The notes: generated by a model from the letters alone, not told the origin. A stretch of 64,000 bases of DNA from Devosia nitrariae (GCF_030160115.1 NZ_BSNS01000007.1:226001-290000); one strand, 5' to 3'. Positions 33,896 to 42,913 are shown, counted from the first letter of the stretch. Numbers and translations: made by a program.

Positions 33896-35029
33896 ATGAC
33901 CAAGGCACGTATTCTCGTGCTCGGCGCCGGCTTCGGCGGGCTCGAGCTCACCAGCCTGCTGTCCGAGGCGCTTGGCGACAGCATCGAGGTGACGCTGATC
34001 GACAAGTCGACAACGTTCATGTTCGGCTTTTCCAAGCTCGACGTGATGTTCGGCCATAAGGAGGCCGATGCGCTACGCATGCCTTACAGCGCCTATGCCA
34101 AACCGGGCGTCAAGCTGGTGAAGAGCACCATCACCGCTATCGACCCTGAGGCGCGGCGGGTGACCACCGATGACGGGGTGTTCGAGGCCGATTACCTCGT
34201 GGTTGCGCTCGGGGCCGAATACGACTTCGACGCCACCCCCGGCCTTGAGGACACCACCGAGTTCTATTCGATCCCCGGCGCCGAAAAGCTGCGCCAGGTG
34301 CTGCCGACCTTTACCGGCGGCAACGCCATCATCGGCGTGTGCGGCGCGCCCTACAAATGCCCGCCCGCGCCCAGCGAATGCGCGCTGATGCTGCATGACT
34401 ACCTGGTCACGCGCGGCATCAGGCAGCAATCGACGATCTCGCTGGTGCTGCCGCTACCGAGCCCGGTGCCGCCCTCGCCCGAAACCTCGCGGGCGCTGCT
34501 CGCCGCCTTTGCCGAGCGCGACATCGAGTTCATCCCCGGCGCCCGCATCGCCCAGGTCGACAATGCCCGCAACGTCGCCATCCTCGACGACAAACGCGAG
34601 ATGCCCTTCGACCTGTTCCTGGGCGTACCCAAGCACCGCGTGCCGCCGGTGGTCTTGGAAAGCGGCATGTCCCAGGACGGCTGGATCCCGGTCAACCCGC
34701 GCACCCTCGAAACCAACTACCCCAATGTCTACGCCGTCGGCGACGGCGCCGCCACCGGCACCCCTAAGGCCGGCGTCTTTGCCGAAGGCGCCGCCAAGGC
34801 CGTCGCCAGCGCCCTGATCGCGAGGATCAATGGGGCTGGCGAGCCGGTGCAATATGACGGCTTCGGCACCTGCTACATCGAATTCGGCGCCGGCCGCATC
34901 GGCAAGGTCGAGGTCGATTTCTTCTCCGGGCCGACGCCGACGGGGAACTATTACGAGCCGTCGGTGGCCTTGCGGGCGGACAAGGAGCATTTCGGCTCGA
35001 GCCGGCGGCAAAGGTGGTTTGGGTTGTGA
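33896..35029 (+). CDS. SQR-like FAD/NAD(P)-dependent oxidoreductase
   Basis: 377 aa. N-terminal FAD dinucleotide fold ILVLGAGFGGLEL, a GVCGAPYKCPPAPSECAL segment typical of sulfide:quinone-reductase-like proteins (cysteines at the position of a redox-active Cys), and NVYAVGDGAATGTPKAGVFA (second FAD-binding GD motif). The full SQR set of three catalytic cysteines is not evident, so a sulfide role is uncertain; a Type-II NADH dehydrogenase-like activity is possible. C-terminal short region is soluble. Probably co-regulated with the peroxiredoxin. Confidence 0.82.
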   Translation: MTKARILVLGAGFGGLELTSLLSEALGDSIEVTLIDKSTTFMFGFSKLDVMFGHKEADALRMPYSAYAKPGVKLVKSTITAIDPEARRVTTDDGVFEADYLVVALGAEYDFDATPGLEDTTEFYSIPGAEKLRQVLPTFTGGNAIIGVCGAPYKCPPAPSECALMLHDYLVTRGIRQQSTISLVLPLPSPVPPSPETSRALLAAFAERDIEFIPGARIAQVDNARNVAILDDKREMPFDLFLGVPKHRVPPVVLESGMSQDGWIPVNPRTLETNYPNVYAVGDGAATGTPKAGVFAEGAAKAVASALIARINGAGEPVQYDGFGTCYIEFGAGRIGKVEVDFFSGPTPTGNYYEPSVALRADKEHFGSSRRQRWFGL

Positions 35030-35040
35030 GGGTGTCACCT

Positions 35041-35215
35041 CCGCTCCAACAAACTCGGTGTCATCCCGGCGGAGGCCGGGATCCATCCTGAGGTACCGCG
35101 CCAGCCGCAAGATGTGTGAACGGGGTTCGGAAAGCGTAGCCAACGGATCTTTCCGTGCGCGCGGAGATCTTCAGGGCTGGGTCCCGGCCTGCGCCGGGAT
35201 GACAGCCGGTGGGTG
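35041..35215. repeat. Near-full copy of 170-bp interspersed element
   Basis: Starts CTCCAACAAACTCGGTGTCA, contains GCGGAGGCCGGGATCC, CAGCCGCAAGATGTGTGAAC, and closes GGGTCCCGGCCTGCGCCGGG with ATGACAGCCGGTGGGTG. The two ends are inverted-repeat arms around the middle, so the element is a loose palindrome. Same layout as 30960-31140 and 43957-44090. Confidence 0.8.
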
Positions 35216-35250
35216 GGGCGGGATGGTGCCCCTCCCCCATGACCAGGCAG

Positions 35251-37614
35251 CTACGCCGACACGGCGATAGTGCTTCTTTCCGCCCTCTCAACCAACCCGA
35301 TAGCCTCCGGCAACCCCGGCCGACCAAACAAATACCCCTGCACCAGCTCCACACCGATGCCGGCAAGATACGCCCGCTGCTCCTCGGTCTCGACGCCCTC
35401 TGCCACCACCGTCTTCTCCAGCCGCCTCGCCATCAGTACGATGCTCTCGACGATCGCCTCGTTGTGCGGGTCCGGCAGGGTGCGGATGAAGGCCTGGTCG
35501 ATCTTGATGCGGTCGACCGGCAGTTTCGACAGATAGCTCAGCGACGAGTAGCCGGTGCCGAAATCGTCGAGGGCAATGGTCACGCCCAGCGCGCGCAGCG
35601 ACTCGAGCGTGCCGCGCATCGTCTCGTCATTATCGATGAAGACGCTCTCGGTGATCTCGATATCGAGCCGCTCGGGCGCAAGGCCGGATTCGGCGAGCGC
35701 GCGCTTGACCGTGCCGACGACGTTGCCGAGCCGGAATTGGATGCTCGAGACATTGACCGAGATGTTGACCGTTGAGGCCCATTCGGCCGCCTGCCGGCAC
35801 GCCTCGCGCATCACCCAATCGCCGAGCGCGACGATCACCCCGGTCTCCTCGGCAACGGGGATGAAATCGGCGGGCGACACCAGCCCGAGCTCGGGGCTCT
35901 GCCAGCGCACCAGCGCCTCGACGCCGACCATGGCGCCGGATTTGAGGTCCATCTGCGGCTGGAACAGCAAATGGAACTGGTTCTCGTCGAGCGCACGCCG
36001 CAGCGCCAGGTCCAGCCGCCTTCGGTCGGCGATGCGCTGCGCCTGCGCGGGTGCAAAGACGGCGGAGCCGGTGTGGCGTTGCCGGGCGGTCGTCAGGGCG
36101 ACCTCGGCCTGTCGCAACAGCTCGGCCGCACCGACGGGGGTCCCCGGAGAGGTCTCGCTGAACCCGCAGGTCGGGCTGATCACGACCTGGTGGCCGGCGA
36201 CCTCGAACGGCTGGCCGAGCATGACCCGGAGCCTCGCCGGCAGCAGCGACCGGTGCGCGTCATCGAGGCCGGACGGCAGGTTCAGCGCAAAGACGTCGCC
36301 GCCGATGCGGGCGGGCAGGATCTTGAACAGCGAGCCCAGGCGCTTGACCACCTGCGCGGCGACCGCATCGGCCACCTCGTGCCCGAGGCTGGCATTGACC
36401 GCCTCGAGGCGCCCCAGATGGACCAGCATCAGGCTGGCTGCCGGTTCGACGGCAAGCTGCCGATCGAGATCGGCAAGGAACGCATGGCGCGAGCGCGCGC
36501 CGCTGACCACATCATGCTCGGCAAGCCAGGCCAGCCGCGCCTGCTGCTCGCGGCTCTCGAACCAGCGCCGTGCCCGTTCTTCAAAGAGCGCCAGCAGCAC
36601 CAAGGCGCCGGCCGTCGCGTGAAAGGGTAAGGTTTCGACGAGCAGCGCGGCCTGCCCAAGCGCTGCCCACGCGGCAAGCTCGATCGCAAGACTCGCAGCA
36701 ACGGCCACCATCGCCAGCCGGCCAAGCGACAGTCGGGCGCCGAAGGCGAGGTAGAGCAGCCCAGCAACCCCTGCGAGCGCCAGGGCCGGCCAGGCCCCGG
36801 GAACGGAGAGATTGCGCCCGGCCTTGGCGGTCTCCACCGCGCCGATCTGCACCAGCGGACCCGGTAGCACGCCGAAGCGCGGCACCCGGAAAAAATCGCG
36901 CAGCTCAATGGCGCCGGCGCCGATGACGACCTGCCTGCCGGCAACAAGCGACGGATCGACCGCGCCAGCGAGCAGGCGATGCACCGGGATGCGCGGAACC
37001 TGCATCAGGTCGATGCTGTAGTCGATGAAAATGCGGGCGCCCTCACCGCCGAAAGTCGGCACCAGCGCTAGAGGGATCGAAGGCAGATCCGGCCCCGCGA
37101 GCACTGTCGGGATCGAGCGCGTAAGGCCCGTCCCGTCCCCATCGACATTGACCGAGACCGCCGAGGCGTGCCGGGCGAACCGCTTGAGCGGCTCATTGAC
37201 GATGAGGGTGCCGTCGGCCAGGAACTGCTGGAACGCGGCGAGGAACGCATAGCCGCCGGCCCGTGCGAGCGCTGCCTCGAAAAGCGCATCGTCCGCGCTG
37301 TTGGATGCCGTACTGAAATCGATGTCGAACACCACTTCGGCCGCGCCCATCTCCATCAGAGCATCGAGCACCTCGCCATGCACCCGCCGCGGCCAGGGCC
37401 ATACGCCAATGGCCTCGAGGCTCGCGGCATCGATTTCGACGAACAACACCTCGCCGCTCGGCGGCCGGCTGTTGCCGGCAAAGCGGAACTGCGCCAATGC
37501 CTGGTCGAGGGGCGCGAAGAGGCCGAAATTTGCCCCCGCGGCGACCGCCGCGATGACGAGAGCGACCACGGCGGTGCGCGCGATCTGCGATCCGGCGGTC
37601 CGCCACACTGCCAT
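35251..37614 (-). CDS. CHASE2-GGDEF(degenerate)-EAL c-di-GMP phosphodiesterase
   Basis: 787 aa. A TM helix (about 12-35), a periplasmic CHASE2 sensor (about 50-285), three TM helices (about 290-360), a GGDEF-fold domain (about 380-525) with IGGDVF instead of GGDEF, and an EAL domain (about 540-780) with GVEALVRW, DDFGTGYSSLSYL and IKIDQAF intact. So it most likely hydrolyses c-di-GMP to pGpG, with the GGDEF part regulatory. ATG 37614 is four bases after the stop of the diguanylate cyclase, i.e. coupled. CHASE2 often occurs near FecR-domain proteins, as here. Confidence 0.9.
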   Translation of the reverse strand: MAVWRTAGSQIARTAVVALVIAAVAAGANFGLFAPLDQALAQFRFAGNSRPPSGEVLFVEIDAASLEAIGVWPWPRRVHGEVLDALMEMGAAEVVFDIDFSTASNSADDALFEAALARAGGYAFLAAFQQFLADGTLIVNEPLKRFARHASAVSVNVDGDGTGLTRSIPTVLAGPDLPSIPLALVPTFGGEGARIFIDYSIDLMQVPRIPVHRLLAGAVDPSLVAGRQVVIGAGAIELRDFFRVPRFGVLPGPLVQIGAVETAKAGRNLSVPGAWPALALAGVAGLLYLAFGARLSLGRLAMVAVAASLAIELAAWAALGQAALLVETLPFHATAGALVLLALFEERARRWFESREQQARLAWLAEHDVVSGARSRHAFLADLDRQLAVEPAASLMLVHLGRLEAVNASLGHEVADAVAAQVVKRLGSLFKILPARIGGDVFALNLPSGLDDAHRSLLPARLRVMLGQPFEVAGHQVVISPTCGFSETSPGTPVGAAELLRQAEVALTTARQRHTGSAVFAPAQAQRIADRRRLDLALRRALDENQFHLLFQPQMDLKSGAMVGVEALVRWQSPELGLVSPADFIPVAEETGVIVALGDWVMREACRQAAEWASTVNISVNVSSIQFRLGNVVGTVKRALAESGLAPERLDIEITESVFIDNDETMRGTLESLRALGVTIALDDFGTGYSSLSYLSKLPVDRIKIDQAFIRTLPDPHNEAIVESIVLMARRLEKTVVAEGVETEEQRAYLAGIGVELVQGYLFGRPGLPEAIGLVERAERSTIAVSA

Positions 37615-37618
37615 TTGG

Positions 37619-38353
37619 TCACGCCGCCCCGAAGGTATCGAGCACGGTGCGGTCGCGCCCGGAGCCCTTGGCAAGGTACATCAGTTGGTCGGCGGCGCGA
37701 TAAAGCTCGGCAAAGGCGGCGGGCGCTGCAAAGGCGACCCCGCCTACCGACACGCTGAGATGCAGCAGCTCGCCATCGACGGTGATCTCGACCGCCGCGA
37801 CGCGCTGGCGGATGGCTTCGCCCGCAACCCGCGCGCCCGTAAGGTCGGTCGCCGGCAGGAACACGCTGAACTCTTCGCCGCCCATGCGCGCCACGAGATC
37901 GGTCGAGCGCACCGATCCCTTGATCGCCTGCGCCACCATGCCGAGCGCCTCGTCACCCTTGTCGTGGCCAAAGCGGTCGTTGACGCTCTTGAAAAAATCG
38001 ACGTCGATGACGAGCAGCGCCGCGTCACCGGTGACTGACGCGATATAGCCCTCGACCATGGCCGTGAAGGCGCGCCGGTTGAGGCATTGGGTCAGGCTGT
38101 CGGTCGAGGCCGCGGTCAGCACCTCGCGATGCGCCAGGGCCAGCTGGCGCATCTGGCTCAGCAGCAGGAAGAGCAGCGGCGGCGCCAGCACGCCGGGGAT
38201 CAGGATGTTGTTGAGCGGCTCGCTGCCCCAGCGCCACCTGCCCGTTGCAAAGTCAAAGCCGTCGATCAGCAGCGCCACGGCGATGCACAACAGCGTGCCG
38301 CCGATGGTTCCGAGATAAACCCGCGCTTTGCCGGTGCTGGAGAGATCAAGCAT
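37619..38353 (-). CDS. Membrane-anchored diguanylate cyclase
   Basis: 244 aa from ATG 38353 (GTG 38359 possible). Two N-terminal TM helices (about 12-33 and 48-68), then a complete GGDEF domain with TDSLTQCLNRRAF, the GGEEF signature (158-162) and an RxxD inhibitory site (RSTD, 149-152) five residues upstream. It should make c-di-GMP with product feedback. It precedes the CHASE2-EAL gene and follows the FecR gene on the same strand. Confidence 0.93.
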   Translation of the reverse strand: MLDLSSTGKARVYLGTIGGTLLCIAVALLIDGFDFATGRWRWGSEPLNNILIPGVLAPPLLFLLLSQMRQLALAHREVLTAASTDSLTQCLNRRAFTAMVEGYIASVTGDAALLVIDVDFFKSVNDRFGHDKGDEALGMVAQAIKGSVRSTDLVARMGGEEFSVFLPATDLTGARVAGEAIRQRVAAVEITVDGELLHLSVSVGGVAFAAPAAFAELYRAADQLMYLAKGSGRDRTVLDTFGAA

Positions 38354-38415
38354 GTGCACTGCCGATCGAAGGTGAGAGCCCTGTCAGGCGAGCCCGGTCC
38401 TGGTTTGCGACGTCA

Positions 38416-39621
38416 TCATCGTTTGTTGCCGTTGCTGTTGCCGTTGTCGCTTCCGCCGCTATTGCCGCTGTTTCCGTTGCCGCTGTTGCCGCTGCCGCCG
38501 CTGCTACCGCTGCCGCTGTTGCCGTCACTGCTTCCGCTGCCGCCGCCGTTGCCGCCATCATTCCCGCTGCCGCTGCCGCTGCCGTTGCCATTGCCGTTGC
38601 CGGACCCGCCACCGCTACCGCCGCCACTATTCCCGCCGTTTCCCCCGCCGCTACCGCTGTTTCCGTTGCCGCTGTTTCCGTTGCCGCTATTACCGCTGCC
38701 GCCGTTCCCGCTGCCGCTGTTGCCGGATCCGCCACCGTTACCGCCGCCGCTGGTCCCGCTGTTTCCGCCACCGCTACCGCTGTTTCCGTTGCCGCTATTA
38801 CCGCTCCCACCGTTCCCGCCGTCGCCGCCGTTTCCGTTGCCGCCGTTGCCACTGCCGCTGCCACCACCACTTCCGCTGCTGCCGCCTCCGCCGCCGGCAG
38901 TTCCGCCGCTGTTCCCGTTGCCGCCGCTATTGCCGGTCCCGGCGCCGCCGGGTGCATCATCGGCACGCCCGGGCGCATCGGAGCCCGGCTGCCCGGGGGC
39001 CGCATTGCCGCCCTGTCCGGCCTGCGCGGCTGCTGCGCGCGGCGGCACCACCGGGGGCGGCGGGGCCGGCATGCTGCGCGACACCGGAACGATCGCGTCC
39101 GGGGCAATGGCACGCACGCTGCTCGACGAGACTTCCTGGCCGGCGGCAAGGCTCACCGTACCACCGAACCGTGCGTCATTGACCTCGACCTGCCCGCGGG
39201 TGACCGCGACGGTCGACTGGGCGGTCTCCGCCTCGACGACGAAGGCCGTTCCCTTGACGACGGCGGCTAGGTGCGGAGTCTGCACGGCAAAGTGCTGGAC
39301 ATTGCGCGCCTCCGCGTCGACACCAACGACGCCTGCGTGGTTGTAGACGGTGGTGAAACCGCCGATATCGGCGATCTGCGCGGTGGTATCGGGCCCAAGC
39401 TCCACCGCCTCGGCGTCGCGCACCAAGGTTGCCCGGCCGTTGGGCGCGCTCTTGATCACCCGGTCGTCCGAGACGACGCTGCCGCGAAAAAGCTGCTGCC
39501 ACTGTCCGTCGGCAAGGACGAAGACGCCGCCGCGCAGGCGCGTCACCGTCCAGTCATCCGCATGCGCCGCCCCCGCCAAGGCGAGCACCCCACCCAACGC
39601 AAGTGCGATCCGTTTCCTCAT
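38416..39621 (-). CDS. FecR-domain periplasmic protein with long Gly/Asn/Ser tail
   Basis: 401 aa. Signal peptide of 21-22 residues (ALAGAAHA|DD). Residues about 25-165 are a FecR-like beta domain (VVKGTAFVVEAETAQSTVAV). A Pro/Ala/Gln linker (about 185-225) leads to a tail of almost 200 residues made only of Gly, Asn, Ser and a few Asp/Thr, in units such as GNSGNG, GSGGG and GGNSG, ending NGNKR. No second domain and no anti-sigma helices. The tail DNA is a (GCC/GTT/GCT)n tract open in several frames. FecR proteins beside CHASE2 genes are common; the tail could be an extracellular or surface-gel region, inference only. Confidence 0.85.
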   Translation of the reverse strand: MRKRIALALGGVLALAGAAHADDWTVTRLRGGVFVLADGQWQQLFRGSVVSDDRVIKSAPNGRATLVRDAEAVELGPDTTAQIADIGGFTTVYNHAGVVGVDAEARNVQHFAVQTPHLAAVVKGTAFVVEAETAQSTVAVTRGQVEVNDARFGGTVSLAAGQEVSSSSVRAIAPDAIVPVSRSMPAPPPPVVPPRAAAAQAGQGGNAAPGQPGSDAPGRADDAPGGAGTGNSGGNGNSGGTAGGGGGSSGSGGGSGSGNGGNGNGGDGGNGGSGNSGNGNSGSGGGNSGTSGGGNGGGSGNSGSGNGGSGNSGNGNSGNGNSGSGGGNGGNSGGGSGGGSGNGNGNGSGSGSGNDGGNGGGSGSSDGNSGSGSSGGSGNSGNGNSGNSGGSDNGNSNGNKR

Positions 39622-39714
39622 TCTGAGCCCCCAACTGGCCTATTCTCGGCCCTTTGGGAAAACTATGGGGAAAACTTCCTACCGAGAACTAAATCGGACC
39701 GATCACAAATTCGG

Positions 39715-40224
39715 CTAAAACTTGAACAAGAGCCCAGAAAGGATCGCATGCCGGCCGGGGTCGCCGGAAAGGTCATGTGCGTAGCGATACTGCACACGCG
39801 CCGTCAGCGTATCCGAAACCGCCGCATCGAGGCTGCCGCCGAGGCCGAGGAACGACCCCTCCTCGCTGTCGAGGCCAAGACCGGTCTGGCCGAAGATTGC
39901 AACGGTATCGGAGAGGGCAACGCCTATGCGAACGCTGGCTTCAAGGCTGGTCGTGCCGTCGCTGGTCACCAGCCCCAGCCCTTCCACCCCAAGCAGCAGG
40001 TCGGCCGCCATGGTCGTCGCGCCGACCGCAAGTCCGATCGTGCCGGCAGCATCGGAGTTAACGCTCACCACGCCGACGATCCCGGCATGGAACCCGTCCA
40101 TCTGCCCGACCGCCACATAATCGGTCGGCAGCGGCGGCAGCTCAGGCAGCACCGGCATCGGACCGGCATATGCCGTCGCGCCAAGCCCCAACACCACCAC
40201 CATTCCCAATACAAAACTTCGCAT
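39715..40224 (-). CDS. Small outer-membrane beta-barrel protein
   Basis: 169 aa from ATG 40224 (36 bases earlier another start exists, weak RBS). Signal peptide ending AYA|GP. Mature protein has alternating hydrophobic strands (AAGTIGLAVGATTMAADLLLG) and a C-terminal aromatic Phe (LSGLLFKF), typical of Bam-dependent barrels, about eight strands by size. A Pro-rich leader (PMPVLPELPPLP) follows the signal. Located next to the FecR gene on the same strand; possibly the exporter or receptor partner of that protein. Confidence 0.78.
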   Translation of the reverse strand: MRSFVLGMVVVLGLGATAYAGPMPVLPELPPLPTDYVAVGQMDGFHAGIVGVVSVNSDAAGTIGLAVGATTMAADLLLGVEGLGLVTSDGTTSLEASVRIGVALSDTVAIFGQTGLGLDSEEGSFLGLGGSLDAAVSDTLTARVQYRYAHDLSGDPGRHAILSGLLFKF

Positions 40225-40344
40225 CACAGCCCCCGAGCCACCGGGGGTGACCATGACCAAACATGGTTAGCAGAAGCTTAATAGCGGAGGGTGGCTAATC
40301 GCCGCCTCTTTTTGCGAAGCTCAATTTGGCAGAGAATCGGCGCG

Positions 40345-40405
40345 GGGCACCTCCCCTTCTCCCCTCGTGGGAGAAGGTAGCGCGAAGCGCCGAATGAGGG
40401 GCAAT
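40345..40405. repeat. GC-rich palindrome copy
   Basis: CCTTCTCCCCTCGTGGGAGA and AGGTAGCGCGAAGCGCCGAA then TGAGGGG: the same palindrome class as at 23410, 30880 and 53620. Lies at the 3' side of the solute-binding-protein gene and may stabilise its transcript. Confidence 0.7.
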
Positions 40406-40408
40406 TGC

Positions 40409-41677
40409 CTACCACCCCTCCCCCTTGAGCTCGGTGAGGTCCACCTCCAGCAGCTCCAGATTCTCCGCTGCCGACCCCCGTCCCGACAGGGTGTCGTGGA
40501 CCGCGGTCCAGAACATCGAGGAGACCTCGTTGTAGCGCGTCTTGGTCACCGCCGCCGGGCGCCACACCGCAGTGAGGAAAATCTCCTTCCACCTCGGAAT
40601 AATCGGCTGGGCCGCGGCCACTTCCTCGTCATCATAAAGCGCCTCGATGGTCGGCAGATACGCAAGCCTGATCGCGTTCTGTTTTTGCTGTTCGGGCGCG
40701 GCGAGGAACAGCGCCAGCTCGATGGCGGCATCGGGGTTGCGCGAATATTTAGAGGCTGCGGTGGCGCGGCTCGCCAGTGTTGCCGCCGACTGCGCGCCTT
40801 CGGCCTCGCCCTTGGGGAGCGGCGCCACGTCGAAGAGGTCCTTGATGGGCGAGTCGGCGCTGTTGCCGAGCGCATAGGCATAAGGCCAGTTGCGCATGAA
40901 CACCGCCTTGCCGACCTGCCAGACGCCGCGGCTCTCCTCCTCCTTGTAGCCGAGCACACCCTCGGGCGTGATGGTGCCGACCCAACCGGCCGCCCGCTCG
41001 ATAGCCGCAACAGCCTGGGGGTTGTTGATCGAAATGGAGCCGTCAGCTTCGATGATGCGCCCGCCCCCGTTCGAGGCGACCCATTCGAGTGCGTCGCAGG
41101 TCAGGCCCTCATAGGCATTGCCCTGGAAGACGAAACCCCACAAGTCCTCGTTGCCGGCAGCGCGCTCGACCTCCATGATCTCCGTCGCCGTCGCCTCGAG
41201 TTCCACCCAGGTCTCGGGCACCGGCTTGTCGTACTTCTCCAGCAGGTCGGTCCGATAGAAGAGCGCCGGCGCGTCGGCAAAGAGCGGCATGCCGACCAAC
41301 CTTCCGTCGATCGTCTGCCCCTCGACGAGCGGCGGAAAATGCGCATCGAGCGCATCGCCGGCCGCCTGCGAGAGATCGAGGAAGTGATCGGCAAGCTGCG
41401 GCACCCACTCGTCGGACAAGAGATAGACGTCGACATCGGGGCTGCCATTGGCCAGCCACAGCCGGAACTGCGCGAAGGTCTCGGTGCCCGAGATCGGCGC
41501 CGGCAGAATAGTGACCGAGTGGCCGGTCTCCGCCTCGAAGCGGTCGAGCTGCTCGCGCAGAACCTGCGGATAAAGCCCGCCATCGCCGGTCGCGACGGTA
41601 AGCTCGGCGGCACATGCAACGCTCGCGAGGAGCGCGACGCCCAATGCCGAAGGCAGAGCAAGCTTCAACTGTCTCAT
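40409..41677 (-). CDS. ABC transporter sugar-binding protein (family 1 extracellular)
   Basis: 422 aa from ATG 41677 with AAGGAGG upstream. Signal peptide ends VACA|AE. Family-1 solute-binding fold: NGSPDVDVYLLSDEWVPQLA, ADAPALFYRTDLLEKYD, GVWQVGKAVFMRNWPYA; resembles trehalose/maltose- or arabinooligosaccharide-type binders. No permease or ATPase genes follow, so its transporter partners must be elsewhere or lost. Operon with the downstream-encoded? No: it follows the 2-hydroxyacid dehydrogenase gene (20 bp gap) and is thus controlled by the same LacI region. Confidence 0.87.
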   Translation of the reverse strand: MRQLKLALPSALGVALLASVACAAELTVATGDGGLYPQVLREQLDRFEAETGHSVTILPAPISGTETFAQFRLWLANGSPDVDVYLLSDEWVPQLADHFLDLSQAAGDALDAHFPPLVEGQTIDGRLVGMPLFADAPALFYRTDLLEKYDKPVPETWVELEATATEIMEVERAAGNEDLWGFVFQGNAYEGLTCDALEWVASNGGGRIIEADGSISINNPQAVAAIERAAGWVGTITPEGVLGYKEEESRGVWQVGKAVFMRNWPYAYALGNSADSPIKDLFDVAPLPKGEAEGAQSAATLASRATAASKYSRNPDAAIELALFLAAPEQQKQNAIRLAYLPTIEALYDDEEVAAAQPIIPRWKEIFLTAVWRPAAVTKTRYNEVSSMFWTAVHDTLSGRGSAAENLELLEVDLTELKGEGW

Positions 41678-41696
41678 GGTCTCCTCCTTTTTGATC

Positions 41697-42779
41697 TTAA
41701 CCCGTGCGGTCACGATGCCGCCTTCTGCTGTTGCTCCCCGACGGTGGGGCCGGTGCGTCGGCCTTCGGCAGGATTCTCTTCCTGATCGCTTCCGGCTGTG
41801 CCGCCTGCAGCACCAGCGGCGGCAGGCCGCGCGACATCAGTTCGAGATCGTCGACCGCCATCCGGCCGATCGCCTGCCGTTCCCGGCGGATGGAGGCAGC
41901 CCGATGCGGCGAGAGGACCATGTTGGCGCTCCCGCGCACGGTCGCGTCCCGCGGCACCGGCTCGACCGGAAAGACGTCGACCGCAGCCTGAATGCGGCCG
42001 CTATCGGCCGCCTCGACCAGGGCGTCGAAATCGACGAGATGCGCCCGGCTGATTACCACCAGCAATGCATCCTGCTGCACGCTGGCGATGAGCTGACGGC
42101 TGATGAGGCCCTTGTTCTCCGGCGTCGGCGAGGCCAGCACATAGATCGCCCGGCACTCCGCCATCACCTCTTCGAGCGAGGCGGGAACGCACCCGGCTGC
42201 CGTGATCACCGAATCCGTCAGCCATGGGTCGAACACCCTGATGCGGCAGCCGAAGGGCCTGAGGAGTGTGGCAAGCTCGCGCGCGATCGAGCCGAAGCCG
42301 ACAAAGCCGAGTTCGGCGCCATAGAGCGAGAAGTCGCCGCGCCGGTCGCCCTGCCACTCTTCCCGACTAGCGCGGAAATCGAGATGCGCGGCGACCAGCC
42401 CGCGGCAGGACGTCAGCGTCATGGCCAGCGCCATCTCGGCGACCGGCCGGGCAAAGGCCGGCGCGCAGGAGAGCACGCGGATGCCGCGGGCAAAGCACGC
42501 CTCATAGTCGATCGCCGGCGGGAAATGCCCGCCGACTTCGACCACCGCCTTGAGCTCTGACGCCCTGTCGATGTCGGCGCCGCTAAGCGCCGGAGCAAAG
42601 CCGACCAGCGCCCAGGCATCCGACAGGGCCGCATTGAGCCGCTCGGCCGGCAACTCTTCGTCGCGCCCCCAGACGATCTCAGCAAAGCCGCCGAGCCGCT
42701 CGAGGTCCTCCTCGGCCAAGATCTCCCGCATCGTTCGCGGATAAGGCGCGACGATCACCCTCCTGCCGGTAGCCGCCAT
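41697..42779 (-). CDS. D-isomer-specific 2-hydroxyacid dehydrogenase
   Basis: 360 aa from ATG 42779, GGAGGA upstream. Rossmann motif GFVGFGSIAREL and catalytic triad: Arg in VISRAHLVDF, Glu in DVFPVEP, His in SPHRAAS. NAD-dependent reduction or oxidation of a 2-hydroxy acid, perhaps from catabolism of the sugar bound by the co-transcribed binding protein. First gene of a two-gene operon divergent from LacI. The C-terminal 40 residues are basic and Pro-rich, longer than usual. Confidence 0.87.
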   Translation of the reverse strand: MAATGRRVIVAPYPRTMREILAEEDLERLGGFAEIVWGRDEELPAERLNAALSDAWALVGFAPALSGADIDRASELKAVVEVGGHFPPAIDYEACFARGIRVLSCAPAFARPVAEMALAMTLTSCRGLVAAHLDFRASREEWQGDRRGDFSLYGAELGFVGFGSIARELATLLRPFGCRIRVFDPWLTDSVITAAGCVPASLEEVMAECRAIYVLASPTPENKGLISRQLIASVQQDALLVVISRAHLVDFDALVEAADSGRIQAAVDVFPVEPVPRDATVRGSANMVLSPHRAASIRRERQAIGRMAVDDLELMSRGLPPLVLQAAQPEAIRKRILPKADAPAPPSGSNSRRRHRDRTG

Positions 42780-42798
42780 ACCCTCCTCCTTCTGCAAC

Positions 42799-42838
42799 AT
42801 ATTGCAATATTGCTACAACTTTTGCATTACAATTGCAA
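42799..42838. promoter_or_regulatory. Probable LacI-family operator region
   Basis: Overlapping perfect palindromes ATATTGCAATAT (42799-42810) and GCAATATTGC (42804-42813), and a second site with TTGCA (42822-42826) and TTGCAA (42833-42838). These lie in the divergent region between the dehydrogenase and lacI-type genes. LacI regulators bind such TTGCAA-type palindromes. Binding is inferred. Confidence 0.55.
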
Positions 42839-42913
42839 GAGGTGGCTGGGTTTCCCGTAGGCCGGCTTGCGGCTAAGCTTCGCTAGGGATTGGGGTGATT
42901 GACGGATTCGCCG

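Noticed and set aside
38420..39000. Tandem-repeat tract that could be mistaken for a CRISPR array
   Set aside because: Short irregular codon repeats with no spacer structure; they encode the Gly/Asn/Ser tail.
38087..39346. Plus-strand 419-aa Pro/Leu-rich and 341-aa Ala-rich frames
   Set aside because: Antisense shadows of the FecR Gly/Asn/Ser tail, open only because the codon repeat has no stops in other frames.
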